A stretch of DNA of 64,000 nt from Saccharomycopsis phalli (Eukaryota > Ascomycota > Saccharomycetes > Ascoideales > Saccharomycopsidaceae), in the NCBI GenBank assembly GCA_020342235.1, contig CP073219.1:310001-374000 (forward strand). Direction: 5' to 3'. The position numbers and the translations under genes were made by a program. Shown here one piece after another: positions 9,700 to 19,537 of this stretch (the stretch's first letter is position 1; every line of letters begins with the position of its first letter). Under the pieces are notes generated by a model, which saw only the letters and a program-made list of their open reading frames with translations, made no database searches and was not told where the DNA came from.

Positions 9700-10262
9700 T
9701 TAAGCCTCAGCTAATTCTCTAAGACGTCTGATAGTCGATCTAACAGTGAAAGCAGCAGCAGTGGAAACAGAGTAGGCACCTCCAGCAGTGGTCTTCTTGC
9801 AAACCTTGCAAGTCCAGATACCGACAGCACCTCTGGTAACAGCTCTCTTACCACAGAAGGTACAGTCGTATTTGGAGTGTTGTTGCACTTCCAACTTCTT
9901 GGAGACTCTTCTCAAAGAAGAACCGTAACGGACACCATATTTACCGGTAATACCAACCTTCTTAGTTCTTTTAGACCTGTAAGTTAGTTAAAATTCCTTC
10001 TTCACTTATAGAATATGAGTATTATGAGATTCAAAAATCAGTGGCAGTATATCATTGTACTTTGTAATACATATTCTTTGACTTGCTTCTGTATTAAATG
10101 TCACTCTCATCAATGGCTAGTTCCATCACAAAAAACCACAAACATAATGATTAACAGGCCCAATTTCACAATTAAAAGTATTCATATAATCTGATTTACT
10201 ACTGATCCATTCGTTTGTTCACTCATATTCTTCATATTCCATCATGGTTTCTTTACATACAT
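9700..10262 (-). CDS. RPL43: 60S ribosomal protein eL43 (L37Ae family), start codon split by an intron
   Basis: Zinc-ribbon protein of the large ribosomal subunit. Exon 2 (9700-9976, 277 nt) encodes [20 protein letters not shown] through CTFCGKR...CKVCKK (four zinc cysteines) to [10 protein letters not shown], matching eL43 over its full length. Exon 2 opens with G-TCT-AAA, so the initiator codon needs AT from upstream. The only fitting donor is AT followed by GTATGT at 10260-10255; exon 1 coding is thus just the two bases 10262-10261, and the intron is 9977-10260 (284 nt; branch-like AACTAAC and acceptor TTACAG). From memory, S. cerevisiae RPL43A/B are interrupted at the same place, with a 2-nt coding first exon and a 277-nt second. 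The gene is divergent from AVT7; CACGTG sites lie at 10330 and 10375 in the shared promoter. Confidence 0.9.
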
Positions 10263-10329
10263 CTTTAGTTGTTTTTATCGCTGTAACAATTTGAAAATCT
10301 TCAAGTATGAAAAGTTCTGGTTCAGGTAT

Positions 10330-10380
10330 CACGTGGTATAGGTGACAGTACGAATGTATAACCCTTTATATATACACGTG
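10330..10380. promoter_or_regulatory. Two CACGTG sites in the RPL43-AVT7 promoter
   Basis: CACGTG occurs at 10330-10335 and 10375-10380 between the divergent RPL43 and AVT7 genes. In Candida albicans ribosomal protein promoters are known to use Cbf1 (CACGTG) together with Tbf1, so Cbf1 is the natural candidate. Binding is inferred only from sequence. Confidence 0.45.
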
Positions 10381-10491
10381 CCATACACGATACAACTATG
10401 TGTGCGTTTAGGTAGGGGGGTACCGCAAATCCCGCCACATTGGATCACACATTCTTATCTCATAGTGCAAACTAGGAGAATACTTGGAAAA

Positions 10492-10524
10492 ATGATTGTT
10501 TCCTGCTATTCCAATGTCAACTGA
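10492..10524 (+). promoter_or_regulatory. Upstream ORF overlapping the AVT7 start
   Basis: ATG at 10492 opens a 10-codon frame ending TGA at 10522-10524, overlapping the AVT7 ATG at 10514 in another frame. If it is on the mRNA it should lower AVT7 translation; leaky scanning would be needed to reach the main start. Confidence 0.35.
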
Positions 10525-11791
10525 ACTAGCATCCACTCGCTCTTCCATAGCCAATCTTTCCAAGACCATAATCGGTGCTGGTATGCTTGCCATGCCGTTT
10601 GCTTATAGAGCTGACGGTATCCTTTTCGGAACGCTCATTATTATCCTTGCCGGAGTCACTGCAGGATTTGGGTTCTATCTCCAGTTGAGAAGTGCCAAAT
10701 TTCTCCCCGATGGCCACGCAACCTTCTTTGGTGTCTGTTCGGTTACTTATCCGCAACTCTCTTCTCTTTTTGATTTTTCCGTCTTTCTTCAGTGCTTTGG
10801 CAGTGGATTATCTTATTTGGTAATTGTGGGGGACCTTCTTCCAGATTTGGTACACAGCAACAAGTTCAATAGAACCGAGGCGATTTTATCCACTACGGTA
10901 ATTGTTGTTCCGTTATGCTACTTGAGAAACCTCGATTCCTTGAAATATACCTCATTATTGGGTCTTTTGGCAATTGCTTATTTGTTCATCTTGGTGGTGT
11001 TACACTTTCTACTTGGTGATACACCAAGTGAATTACGTGGTCCTATTAGAATTTTCGAGCCTCTTAGCTTGAGCTCAGCACTTTCCACCTTCAGTATCAT
11101 TGTATTTGCATTCACTGGACACCAGAACATGTACTCTATCATAAATGAAAGCAAGGATAAGACTACAAAAAATATTCTTGTCGTTATCGGTGTTGCCCTT
11201 GGTATTTCCACGTCGCTCTTTATACTAATCGGATTAGCAGGATACCTTACCTTTGGGGAATATGTCCAGGGCAATGTGGTTCTTATGTTCGAACCAAGTT
11301 TGCCCAACATTATAGGCAGGTACGCCATTATCTTCATGGTGATAATGTCGCTCCCATTGATGTTCCACCCATGTAGACTTAGCGCGAACAATGTTATCTT
11401 TTGGCTTTCTAACCTTGGAAACAAAGTAAAGCAAGAAGAGGACGAATCGAGTCCATTATTGACAGAACAGCTGCAAGAGCACGAGGCTGTAATTGTGCCG
11501 TTCTCTAATACTTCATACGTTGTCATTTCTACAGCGTTATTGATATCACTCTATGGACTTGCTCTCAGCATTAGTGAATTTGCTTTGGTGTTGTCGCTTG
11601 TTGGAGCCACTGGATCTACTGCGATTTCATTCATATTACCGGGAATGTTTGGCTACAAGTTGTTGGGTAATAACCCGGCCTCAAATTCCTACAAGTCGGA
11701 CCTACTAGTGAAATATTTAAGTTTGGCATTGACAGTATGGGGAATATTTGTCATGATTTTAAGTGTTGGGGCCACAGTTTTTTATGGTTAA
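10514..11791 (+). CDS. AVT7: Vacuolar amino-acid transporter, AVT7-like (AAAP family)
   Basis: Multi-pass transporter that moves amino acids across the vacuolar membrane. The 425-residue protein (ATG at 10514) carries about eleven hydrophobic segments and the AAAP/SLC38 opening SSIANLSKTIIGAGMLAMPF. Stretches such as FLQCFGSGLSYLVIVGDLLP, AFTGHQNMYSIINES, GLAGYLTFGEYVQGN, LVGATGSTAISFILPGMFGY match S. cerevisiae Avt7 closely. Avt7 has a longer loop before the last membrane segments; here it is short and acidic (KQEEDESSPLLTEQLQEHE). A TTG at 10496 extends the frame by six codons but is not a probable start. The promoter is shared with RPL43. Confidence 0.88.
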   Translation: MSTELASTRSSIANLSKTIIGAGMLAMPFAYRADGILFGTLIIILAGVTAGFGFYLQLRSAKFLPDGHATFFGVCSVTYPQLSSLFDFSVFLQCFGSGLSYLVIVGDLLPDLVHSNKFNRTEAILSTTVIVVPLCYLRNLDSLKYTSLLGLLAIAYLFILVVLHFLLGDTPSELRGPIRIFEPLSLSSALSTFSIIVFAFTGHQNMYSIINESKDKTTKNILVVIGVALGISTSLFILIGLAGYLTFGEYVQGNVVLMFEPSLPNIIGRYAIIFMVIMSLPLMFHPCRLSANNVIFWLSNLGNKVKQEEDESSPLLTEQLQEHEAVIVPFSNTSYVVISTALLISLYGLALSISEFALVLSLVGATGSTAISFILPGMFGYKLLGNNPASNSYKSDLLVKYLSLALTVWGIFVMILSVGATVFYG

Positions 11792-12021
11792 TGTGCTATA
11801 TTTGGCATAGCATGTGATCACACGTTGAGATCTTTCTAAATTAACGGGGCACATAACCTTGTTTAGTAGTGCTTATTTTTTTTTCTGTCAGTTACACGCA
11901 ATTGTTGTATTTACACTCGCTACACGAAAATTCACGGAGAACTTTGTTTAGAGAGCTATTTGGTTTCTAAAATACCTGTCACATTTCTTTGATTTACTGT
12001 TAGGTTTGTGCCACTGATCTC

Positions 12022-13182
12022 ATGACTGATGCCAAGCAACCTTACTCCGAACGAAGGGTCCAGAAAGAAAGGCCGTGCAAACAGCCAGCAAATTGGACTC
12101 TAGATAAATTACAGCTTCAGGTGTCGCTGGCGATTTTGTTGGGGTTGTTGGCTCTCTATTTTCATCCTTCTACACACGATTATGGCAAATTATTTTTCAC
12201 GATTGATGGGCAATGTGGTCAGGACAACAATTACAAAGTATCTTACAACGACGCATATGTAGTGCTCAACATAATAGTGGCAATTATCTTTGTAAGAGTT
12301 CTTGCCATGAATTACATCATTAGACCGTTTGCAACCTGTATTGTGGGCATCAAAAGTGAAAGTGGGAAGCAGCGGTTTGTGGAGCAGGGATGGGCGTTTA
12401 TATTCTATTCGCTTTCCTTTCTTTGGGGGTTTAAGATTTTTTACCTGTCTGAATATTTCACAAACTTGGAATACTTATACAAAGGTTTTCATGATCAGCT
12501 TTTCACCTTGGAGGCCAAAGCCAACTATCTCTTTTCACTTGGAAATTGGCTTTCTCAAGTTTTTATTTTGAATATTGAAAAGAGAAGAAAGGATCACTAC
12601 CAAATGTTCACACATCACATTATCACAGTCTTGCTAGTGTGGGGATCTTATGTCCGGGGATTTACCCGAGTAGGAAATATGATTATGGTAATTATGGATT
12701 TTGTCGATATATGGCTTGCGTTTGCAAAGATTTTGAAATATTGCGGGTTCTCAAATGCTTGCGACTTTACCTTTTTAATCTTCTTCTTCAGTTGGATTGC
12801 TTTGCGTCATGGGCTTTACAATTACTTGGTGTATTTCACCTACACTAACATTTGGTCTTTGCTAGGGACAAGCTTCTGTGGAAACGATGGAAGTGATCCA
12901 GATTGCATCGCCGATATTACCATCACTATCTTTATTGGCTTGCTAATTGGCTTACAGATAATTACTTTAATCTGGATGTACTTGATTTTGAAGGTGTTGT
13001 ACAAAATCATATCGGGAACCGGTGCAGAAGATGTTAGAAGTGATAGCGAAGACGAGGAGAGTGAAGAAGAAAGCGACGAAGATGAAGAAAGCGGAGAAGA
13101 TGACGAGGTGGTTGAAAAAAAAGAGGCTGAACGGGAAGGATTTCAAGACAAGAATAAAAAAGAATATAAAAAGGACTGTTGA
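12022..13182 (+). CDS. LAG1: Ceramide synthase (Lag1/Lac1 family)
   Basis: ER membrane acyltransferase that joins a fatty acyl-CoA to a sphingoid base to form ceramide. The 386-residue protein has a short polar N-terminus, several membrane spans and the TLC/Lag1 motif: the essential histidine pair in FTHHIITVLL (about 197-206) and MDFVDIWLAFAKILKY (about 226-241). The C-terminus is a strongly acidic tail (about 335-375, runs of Glu/Asp/Ser) followed by a lysine-rich end EYKKDC; such acidic, phosphorylatable tails are known in yeast Lag1/Lac1 as CK2 targets. Many yeasts have two ceramide synthase classes (C16/18 versus C26 acyl chains); I cannot tell which this is. One CTG codon in YLSEY falls where relatives carry a small polar residue, in keeping with serine decoding. 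Confidence 0.88.
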   Translation: MTDAKQPYSERRVQKERPCKQPANWTLDKLQLQVSLAILLGLLALYFHPSTHDYGKLFFTIDGQCGQDNNYKVSYNDAYVVLNIIVAIIFVRVLAMNYIIRPFATCIVGIKSESGKQRFVEQGWAFIFYSLSFLWGFKIFYLSEYFTNLEYLYKGFHDQLFTLEAKANYLFSLGNWLSQVFILNIEKRRKDHYQMFTHHIITVLLVWGSYVRGFTRVGNMIMVIMDFVDIWLAFAKILKYCGFSNACDFTFLIFFFSWIALRHGLYNYLVYFTYTNIWSLLGTSFCGNDGSDPDCIADITITIFIGLLIGLQIITLIWMYLILKVLYKIISGTGAEDVRSDSEDEESEEESDEDEESGEDDEVVEKKEAEREGFQDKNKKEYKKDC

Positions 13183-13259
13183 ATTTATAGCTCGTTTTTT
13201 TTTGTTCTCATTCATTTACATAAATACTCTCATAACATATAGCTTCTTGCTTTGTAGCG

Positions 13260-15701
13260 TCAGAACTCCGGGGCCATGTTAACATCAAACCAGCCAAGGA
13301 GATCATCGTTGGCCTCCTCCAAGGTGCTTTGCTGCTGCAAGAATTCTCCAAAGAGATTGTCGGTACTGCTGGTCACTGGAAATGGTGAATTTAGATCCTT
13401 GGTGAAGATGGGATTCTCCTGCTTGACATGCGCATCGTTGCTAGTTACCGTAGGAATTACATTTTTACCGTTATGGGCAGTATCCTCTTTTGTAATGCTC
13501 CCAGTAGCCTCCAATAGCAGTAAGGGTATACCGTTGATCTCTGTAGGATGTGCCAATCCTGCTGCCACTGCACTAGCCTGGGCATTTGTCATTGCCGATT
13601 GTGTAGGCACCAACGTTGTGACGGTGGTTCCGTTTGGAGACGTCGAGGAGACTGTCTTAAAGCTGTCCCTGGTTATTTGGTTGTAGAAAGGAAGAGGGAC
13701 CAATTTTCTTGATTCCTCCTCGTATAAATCAAACGTCTTCTTGTTGGCCTCTGGTGCCTTTCCGTCTTGTTTGGCAATGTGCCGTCTTCTTGCCTCATGG
13801 ATACACGAAAGTAGGTCGTAGAATAGGGAGTTTGCCAAGTGACTGCGGTTGGATCTGATGATGCCATCACCCTCGAGAAATATCGAAGGCTCAGTGATGA
13901 TGGCGTAATTGAGCTTCTCGAGAACCTTTGCAGTTCTCGAAATGTCGTTATCGATATCCTTCCAGGAGGTCAACATGTTGCGGAACAACCGATGAACAGT
14001 TACAATACTTTGACGTGCGCTATCAACATACTTTTCCAATAGCAATGGGGTCAACTGGAGTTTGAATAGAGTGAAGCAAGCAAAAGTAACACTGTGTCGA
14101 ATGTAAATGGGGTACTCGCTCAACTGCTTCACCTCCACCAACTTGGAAAAAATTGTAACTATTCGCGTCGCCGAATAATACGCCAAGGTCACGTACTTGG
14201 TCTGATCTTCACCCGGGGTCTCTGGGAGAAATGCAAAAGCACACACCAACAACTTGACATAGAGATGGTAGATCTCGGTTATTGGATCGTCAATCTGTAG
14301 CTTGAAGGTTAGACGCTGCAACTCCCGAACCAATATATTTAGGCTACCTGCCCTGTTTTTAGCGGTCATTAGTCCATCTGGCGACGTCACTGACGATCCC
14401 ATAATATTGATAAGTTTGCTATGGAAGACCGCCAAGCAAACCAAACACCGGAAACTCTTTGGTAGCGAAGGGTCCACCCGTGCATTTTCGACCAAATAGT
14501 CGGGCTGGAGGCTGGGTGGTAGCCCTAGGATGCTAGCATATAGCTGATCACTGAAAAACACAGCTAGCCATGTTCTGGTTCTCCATTTCTCGGCATTAAC
14601 AAGGCTTGCCTGGGTTCTTGAAAACTCTGAGATGAATTTTCCGCGGTGCAAGCCAAGCTGGAAGCCTAGATTCTTGGCCAGGCCCACAAACCTGTATGAA
14701 GGATCGTCCAAGACTTTCTGGTTTGGTAGCGGCCAGCAGCCGAGAATCAATAGAGACTGGACAATATGCGTGGAGCGCGGGGTTCTGATCCAGCAAGTTT
14801 CTATGGCCAACTGTTTGATGAGAGCAGCTAGCTTATTGTAGAGGGTTGGATCAGGGTCAGACAAGCATGCAGTAAGGCACACGGTCCAGAATAGCAACTG
14901 CGACTGGGAGTAAAGTTCGACCGGGTCGTTGGACGTGATAATGGGTAAAAACGGGAGGTAGTCTTGCATGAAGCGAGTATGTAATTCCTGGGCCTTGGCC
15001 AATGGCAAACAGACGTCGCCCAAAACAAACTCCTTGATGTTTGGTGCATTTGTCCTGCTCTCAGTCGAAGTGTTTACGCGTGAGCCATCGTCCAAATTCT
15101 TTCCGTTGGTATCGCTGCCCTTTAAATAAGGAGGGAGTTCCTCGGTATTATTTGTGAGCGAGGAGTCGTTTAGAAGCTTCGGCTGCACCGCGTCGCTTGG
15201 CCCCAACAACACGGGATCGTCCTTCAAAAAGGTCTTGGCCACAACAGCAGGCAGAGTCACGGTCTCGGATAAAGATCTGCTCATAAACTGCGCGTCACCC
15301 GGGCCTCCTATTAATTTCTTGCTGCTTAGTAGCTTCGATAGAATCCCCTCGTTCCTGTTTAGGAGCTCCAACTTGGCTTTTAGCTCGTCAACCTCGTTTC
15401 TCAAGGACTGCATCTGGCTGCCTTTCCGTGGCCTGAACTGGGGATCTATTTCGCAACTAAGACTCATTTTCTGGCACCGGGAGCAGGCCTGTGGATAATT
15501 ATCGCTGGCATTGCACTTGATTTTATGTTGCCGACAATGGGTGCACGACGTCACCGGACGATGACCCGAGGTCTGATGGACGATGGACGCCCTATTTTGA
15601 TCGCCAGTTTTTGATGATGGTTTTTTCTTTTTTGCGTCGCCAACTTCCGGTGCCTCTTGTTTCCTCTTTTGAGCCAGCAGCTTTGCTGCTAAGCTATTCA
15701 T
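13260..15701 (-). CDS. LEU3: Zn2Cys6 transcription factor, Leu3-like
   Basis: Fungal binuclear-cluster regulator; Leu3 controls branched-chain amino-acid genes and senses alpha-isopropylmalate. From the ATG at 15701 the protein has 813 residues. The zinc cluster near residues 50-80 has spacing C-X2-C-X6-C-X9-C-X2-C-X6-C (CTHCRQHKIKC...CSRCQKMSLSC), the same as in Leu3, followed by a leucine-rich coiled coil (LRNEVDELKAKLELLNRNE), a long middle homology region, the segment TSPNGTTVTTLVPTQSAM familiar from fungal Leu3 proteins, and a short acidic-aromatic C-terminus (DDLLGWFDVNMAPEF) like the Leu3 activation end. An in-frame ATG at 15791 would add 30 poorly conserved residues, but a TATA-like run (15807-15824) lies only 16 bases upstream of it, so 15701 is preferred. 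Confidence 0.72.
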   Translation of the reverse strand: MNSLAAKLLAQKRKQEAPEVGDAKKKKPSSKTGDQNRASIVHQTSGHRPVTSCTHCRQHKIKCNASDNYPQACSRCQKMSLSCEIDPQFRPRKGSQMQSLRNEVDELKAKLELLNRNEGILSKLLSSKKLIGGPGDAQFMSRSLSETVTLPAVVAKTFLKDDPVLLGPSDAVQPKLLNDSSLTNNTEELPPYLKGSDTNGKNLDDGSRVNTSTESRTNAPNIKEFVLGDVCLPLAKAQELHTRFMQDYLPFLPIITSNDPVELYSQSQLLFWTVCLTACLSDPDPTLYNKLAALIKQLAIETCWIRTPRSTHIVQSLLILGCWPLPNQKVLDDPSYRFVGLAKNLGFQLGLHRGKFISEFSRTQASLVNAEKWRTRTWLAVFFSDQLYASILGLPPSLQPDYLVENARVDPSLPKSFRCLVCLAVFHSKLINIMGSSVTSPDGLMTAKNRAGSLNILVRELQRLTFKLQIDDPITEIYHLYVKLLVCAFAFLPETPGEDQTKYVTLAYYSATRIVTIFSKLVEVKQLSEYPIYIRHSVTFACFTLFKLQLTPLLLEKYVDSARQSIVTVHRLFRNMLTSWKDIDNDISRTAKVLEKLNYAIITEPSIFLEGDGIIRSNRSHLANSLFYDLLSCIHEARRRHIAKQDGKAPEANKKTFDLYEEESRKLVPLPFYNQITRDSFKTVSSTSPNGTTVTTLVPTQSAMTNAQASAVAAGLAHPTEINGIPLLLLEATGSITKEDTAHNGKNVIPTVTSNDAHVKQENPIFTKDLNSPFPVTSSTDNLFGEFLQQQSTLEEANDDLLGWFDVNMAPEF

Positions 15702-15926
15702 GGTCGTGGTCTTGGGGAGGAAATTAGTGTCATTCAAACTGAGGTATGAAAAAACGCGGAGAAGCACCAGAACATTGTCACGAGGATACATCGGCTACAT
15801 CAAAGATATATATATAAATAAATAACAAACTAGAATTCTAGAGAGAAAATATATTACAAAAAAAAAAAAATCCCTAGTGCTGCTTCAATGCATACATTAC
15901 CATTTATACGAAACACAACAGTGGCC

Positions 15927-17495
15927 TCAGTCTAGGGTCTCACTGAACAACTCCAACGTGTATAAGCCAAGGACAAAGAACATGTTCAACCAGTTCCAAA
16001 ACTGTTGCTGGTTGACTATCACCCAGTCATCCTTCTTCTGTAGCCACCAGCCCCAGACTATTAAGTTCTGGTCAATCTCGTTTCGCTGGAGCAACATTAA
16101 ATTCGTGTACACCGCAATAATTACAATTGGCGAGTAGCTGTAAAAGGCCTTGGTCTTACCCAAAGATCTTCCTTTGTCTTTTTTCACTCCTTGGTGTTGC
16201 TCTTCGCGCCGCTGGCCCGAGTCCTCGTCTTCTGAAATGTAACTATCATCTAGTTTCCTGCTGATGGCAGACTCCGACTGAGTATAAAGACTTGATACCT
16301 TTTCACTGTCCTCGTCATCATTCCATGTCTTATCTGCCGCCTGATCATTGAACAACAGACCATTCCGTATAGACTGCTTGATGGCAGGAATGATTCGCGT
16401 GGCTGCATAAAAGACAAGTACTCGGTATGCAAGGTTGAAAACTGACAGTATGGTAAGATACTTTATGGCATCTATCATGAATATTGTAAGTGACCAAAAC
16501 GAATTGGTAAGGTTGAATGTAAGCATTTTGGATAAGTCCTTGAAGTTGGTGAACGATACCTGATACTTGCAATAATCAATTCCCAAAATGTCTCGCAACA
16601 CCTGTGAGTTTTCAAGCATGTGCTTAAGTGCCACCCAGTAGCGATTCGAAAAGTTCTGATACTTAAGCGTCATTATGTTGGCCTCGAACTCATTTCGGAA
16701 GTTGAAGGCAATTTTTGAAATCAATTCGTTGAACTGTGTGTTGGTAGACACTGTAAGTTGAGAAAACGTCTGGTAAATACACTTGACAATGTACGCAAAA
16801 ATAAGCACCGACTCAATAAGAGATCCCTTGGACGAAACAATTCCAAAGAGGCACAAGCCCAAACAGTAGGTGATTATCGCGCCCAAAAGGGTCGATGACA
16901 CTAAATTTATTTTCAAGTCCGGAATAATGAACACGTTATACAAAAAATATAACGACACCGTCAACACAGTCCCACTCACCATAAGGTTGAGAAGTATCTT
17001 GTATTCATTTCTGTTGCCACTGTAAATGAGCCATTTGAAAGACTTCCCAATGGTCTGTATCAGTAGCAAAGAGCATATTCCTTCCAAGATAATGAAAACC
17101 GCCGTAAGATTCTTTATTGCCAGATTCCACAATATCACATAGTCACCAAAGAACTTGCTTTTGGTAATGTATTCCTGGCCGGCACGAAGAAAGTCCAACG
17201 ACAACGCGTCGGGTGTGTCAGCAAAAGAGTTTAGGAAAAATACAAGCAACGATGGAATAAATAGGTGCTGTAAATAAAATAGAAACCGCAAGCCCCGTAG
17301 CGAGCGAAACGGTATGGCCAATATCCTCAATGAATTAAGAACTGCAAACGTAGTGCATAGCGTAACTGAAAAAGAAAGTCCACAGCGGTTGCCGCCTATT
17401 TCAAAAGCTAATGGAACCGTTAGTAATATCTGTATTGTATATATTGTCGAGAACACAAACTTAGTGGTCTTTTTAATTCCTAGTATTTGTTGCAT
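15927..17495 (-). CDS. ICE2: ICE2, cortical ER inheritance protein
   Basis: Polytopic ER membrane protein of 522 residues, ATG at 17495. It matches S. cerevisiae Ice2 along its length: GGNRCGLSFSVTL near the start, GSLIESVLIFAYIVKCIYQ in the middle, RVLVFYAATRIIPA, FYSYSPIVIIAVYTNLML and FWNWLNMFF near the end. Ice2 promotes cortical ER inheritance and membrane biogenesis by restraining the lipin phosphatase complex, and it affects lipid-droplet use. About ten hydrophobic segments are visible, with a polar serine- and acid-rich loop (roughly 405-455) that would face the cytosol. It is divergent from TRM12. Confidence 0.88.
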   Translation of the reverse strand: MQQILGIKKTTKFVFSTIYTIQILLTVPLAFEIGGNRCGLSFSVTLCTTFAVLNSLRILAIPFRSLRGLRFLFYLQHLFIPSLLVFFLNSFADTPDALSLDFLRAGQEYITKSKFFGDYVILWNLAIKNLTAVFIILEGICSLLLIQTIGKSFKWLIYSGNRNEYKILLNLMVSGTVLTVSLYFLYNVFIIPDLKINLVSSTLLGAIITYCLGLCLFGIVSSKGSLIESVLIFAYIVKCIYQTFSQLTVSTNTQFNELISKIAFNFRNEFEANIMTLKYQNFSNRYWVALKHMLENSQVLRDILGIDYCKYQVSFTNFKDLSKMLTFNLTNSFWSLTIFMIDAIKYLTILSVFNLAYRVLVFYAATRIIPAIKQSIRNGLLFNDQAADKTWNDDEDSEKVSSLYTQSESAISRKLDDSYISEDEDSGQRREEQHQGVKKDKGRSLGKTKAFYSYSPIVIIAVYTNLMLLQRNEIDQNLIVWGWWLQKKDDWVIVNQQQFWNWLNMFFVLGLYTLELFSETLD

Positions 17496-18277
17496 GACGA
17501 TAACTGCATCTGATCAAGAGTATGAAATGGCCCTGTGCTAGATGGGTGTATTTGAAAAGTAACAATAAGCTAGAAAATGGATGGTGTATTGCAAAGTTAT
17601 CTGGCCTGGCCTCCTTGAATAATTGTCTGAACGCACAGATGTATACCTGAGGTTCTTTAATGTGGATAAGGGTTAATATGTATGTGCGAAGTTTTTTATG
17701 AACCAAAATCAAGGGTTCACGTGAAGCCACATTTGACGGACGGGACCGGCGAACCTTTCAAATTTAACACATCTCAATAAATGGTAATTATATACTTCTA
17801 TTCCTAATGAAAGAGCGAGTATAGGGACAAGATGTAGACAGGCAAGTCTTTTTCTAGTGTTGTTTATTAGCAAAGTAATCATCGTCAATCAATATTAATA
17901 CATTTTTTCAGGGATGTTTATGCGATTAAATTACTCCGCTGTGCAATCTTCAAATGATCAGTGCACATATCGTATAAAGCGTCAATTGATACAGCCTATT
18001 AGCGCAGTTGTGCTCAGTATTTTTAATCAATTTGAAATGTACAAGGCTCCGTCTACTTCTATAATCAATCCTCCTCGTTCCGAAGGTTAATTTTCACCAC
18101 AATTTATATTGTGAGTGGCAGACTGGATAATTTCTTTCTTGGCTTACTTGTTTATTATCCGTACTGCTCCTTTGGAATTTGCCTACTTTTGTGTGGGTCA
18201 TTGGCTTTTCTGAGCCTTGGAATTATGCAGCATTTCCTATTGTGCATCGATATTCAAGTTCAAAAAAAAAATCGCCA
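17496..18277. other. Divergent intergenic region ICE2-TRM12
   Basis: No gene seen. It contains the palindrome TTCACGTGAA (17716-17725), a Cbf1/E-box-type site. A non-ATG extension of the TRM12 frame starts inside it (18179) but has no family similarity. Confidence 0.5.
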
Positions 18278-19537
18278 ATGGGCACAGTGCTAGCTGTCAA
18301 AGTCTTGGATGCTAAGCTGATTAAGGAAATCAAAGATATACTTGAGAAAAATAGCATCTTGGACAAAAAATGTAAAATTAAAGATGGCGTTGTGATCACC
18401 ACGTTACAGCTACCAGTACAAGACTCACTTCGAGATCTACTAGTGCACTTTGAAGACAAAATCGAGATAACAAATGTTACGATAGTGCAACATGACTCCA
18501 ATACAATTATTGAGAAGTTCTTTGCGCAGTATACAAAGGACATGAAGATATCCTCTCAGTTATCCACTTTTCTACCCAAGAAATGGACGGTATACCCACC
18601 AATGGTACAATTCAACCATAATACTTTTGATGCACCAATCTGGAACGAAAAATTCTTTGACAAGTGTAATCGCAGTGATTTCTTTTCTAATCTTCTAAAA
18701 GCTTGTTTTCCGGGAATTGATCGAATTGCAATTAACATGCCTATTCCATTGCATACAAACGATGAGAACCTCAAGAGAATCCCGGTTAATTTGCTACCAA
18801 TATACGGAGATTTTGGACCCGAGCCTACACTTCAATTAATTGATTCGCCGACAAATGAGGACTTTAAGAATGCTTTTTGGTGTGAAGCCAACCAGAATAA
18901 GATCCATCAGGTTTGGTCACCGAGATATGTGATGTTTAGCAGAGGAAACGTGAAGGAAAAACTACGAATTGTAAACAGCTTCACAGATATCAAAGATAAT
19001 GATATTATCGACTTATATGCGGGCATTGGCTATTTTACCCTCTGTTACTTGCTCAGAGAGTGTAGAAAGATTTATTGTTGGGAGCTAAATCCATGGAGTG
19101 TTCAAGGATTAGTCAGAGGCTGCGAAAAAAATAACATAAAATACCAAGTAATAAAGCAAGGCGAGATATGGAACATTGATACAAACGCTAGAGCGTACAT
19201 ATTCAACGAGTCTAATGAGAATGCAGTGGAGAGGTTAAAGTCTAACGGGCTACAACTTGAATTGACACATATTAATCTTGGCTTGTTGCCTAGCTCACAA
19301 CCTTCATGGCCAATTTCAACTCAGATCATAAAGGACTTTAGTCAAAGCTCTACGACAACTATGCATGTCCATGAGAATGTCCATGTTGATAAAATAGAGC
19401 AATTTGCTGAGGATTCTAAACTGTTTATAGCCAATATTTCTGGCTGTAATGTTGAAATTGGGCATATTGAAAAGATCAAAACATATGCTCCTGATGTCTG
19501 GCATATTTGCATAGACTACCGAGTGACCAAACGCTGA
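18278..19537 (+). CDS. TRM12: tRNA wybutosine-synthesizing protein 2 (aminocarboxypropyl transferase)
   Basis: Enzyme of the wybutosine pathway that transfers the 3-amino-3-carboxypropyl group from S-adenosylmethionine to the modified guanosine 37 of tRNA-Phe. The ATG at 18278 gives 419 residues (S. cerevisiae Trm12 has 462). The Rossmann motif IDLYAGIGYFTLCYL is followed by CWELNPWSVQGLVRGCEKN, both characteristic of TYW2/Trm5-type enzymes, and the C-terminal IKTYAPDVWHICIDYRVTKR matches the family ending. The open frame runs further upstream only to a TTG at 18179, and the first 33 codons there look like untranslated leader. Confidence 0.88.
   Translation: MGTVLAVKVLDAKLIKEIKDILEKNSILDKKCKIKDGVVITTLQLPVQDSLRDLLVHFEDKIEITNVTIVQHDSNTIIEKFFAQYTKDMKISSQLSTFLPKKWTVYPPMVQFNHNTFDAPIWNEKFFDKCNRSDFFSNLLKACFPGIDRIAINMPIPLHTNDENLKRIPVNLLPIYGDFGPEPTLQLIDSPTNEDFKNAFWCEANQNKIHQVWSPRYVMFSRGNVKEKLRIVNSFTDIKDNDIIDLYAGIGYFTLCYLLRECRKIYCWELNPWSVQGLVRGCEKNNIKYQVIKQGEIWNIDTNARAYIFNESNENAVERLKSNGLQLELTHINLGLLPSSQPSWPISTQIIKDFSQSSTTTMHVHENVHVDKIEQFAEDSKLFIANISGCNVEIGHIEKIKTYAPDVWHICIDYRVTKR

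Noticed and set aside
9977-10260. Possible box C/D snoRNA inside the RPL43 intron (TTGATGA followed about 65 bases later by CTGA)
   Set aside because: The C box is imperfect and I see no terminal stem pairing the flanks, so it is not supported.
13022-13282. Lysine-rich plus-strand frame in the ceramide synthase tail region
   Set aside because: It is a frame-shifted reading of the acidic Glu/Asp codons of the real gene.
15702-15791. N-terminal extension of the LEU3-like protein from the ATG at 15791
   Set aside because: A TATA-like run is only 16 bases upstream and the 30 extra residues look unconserved; the ATG at 15701 is a better start.
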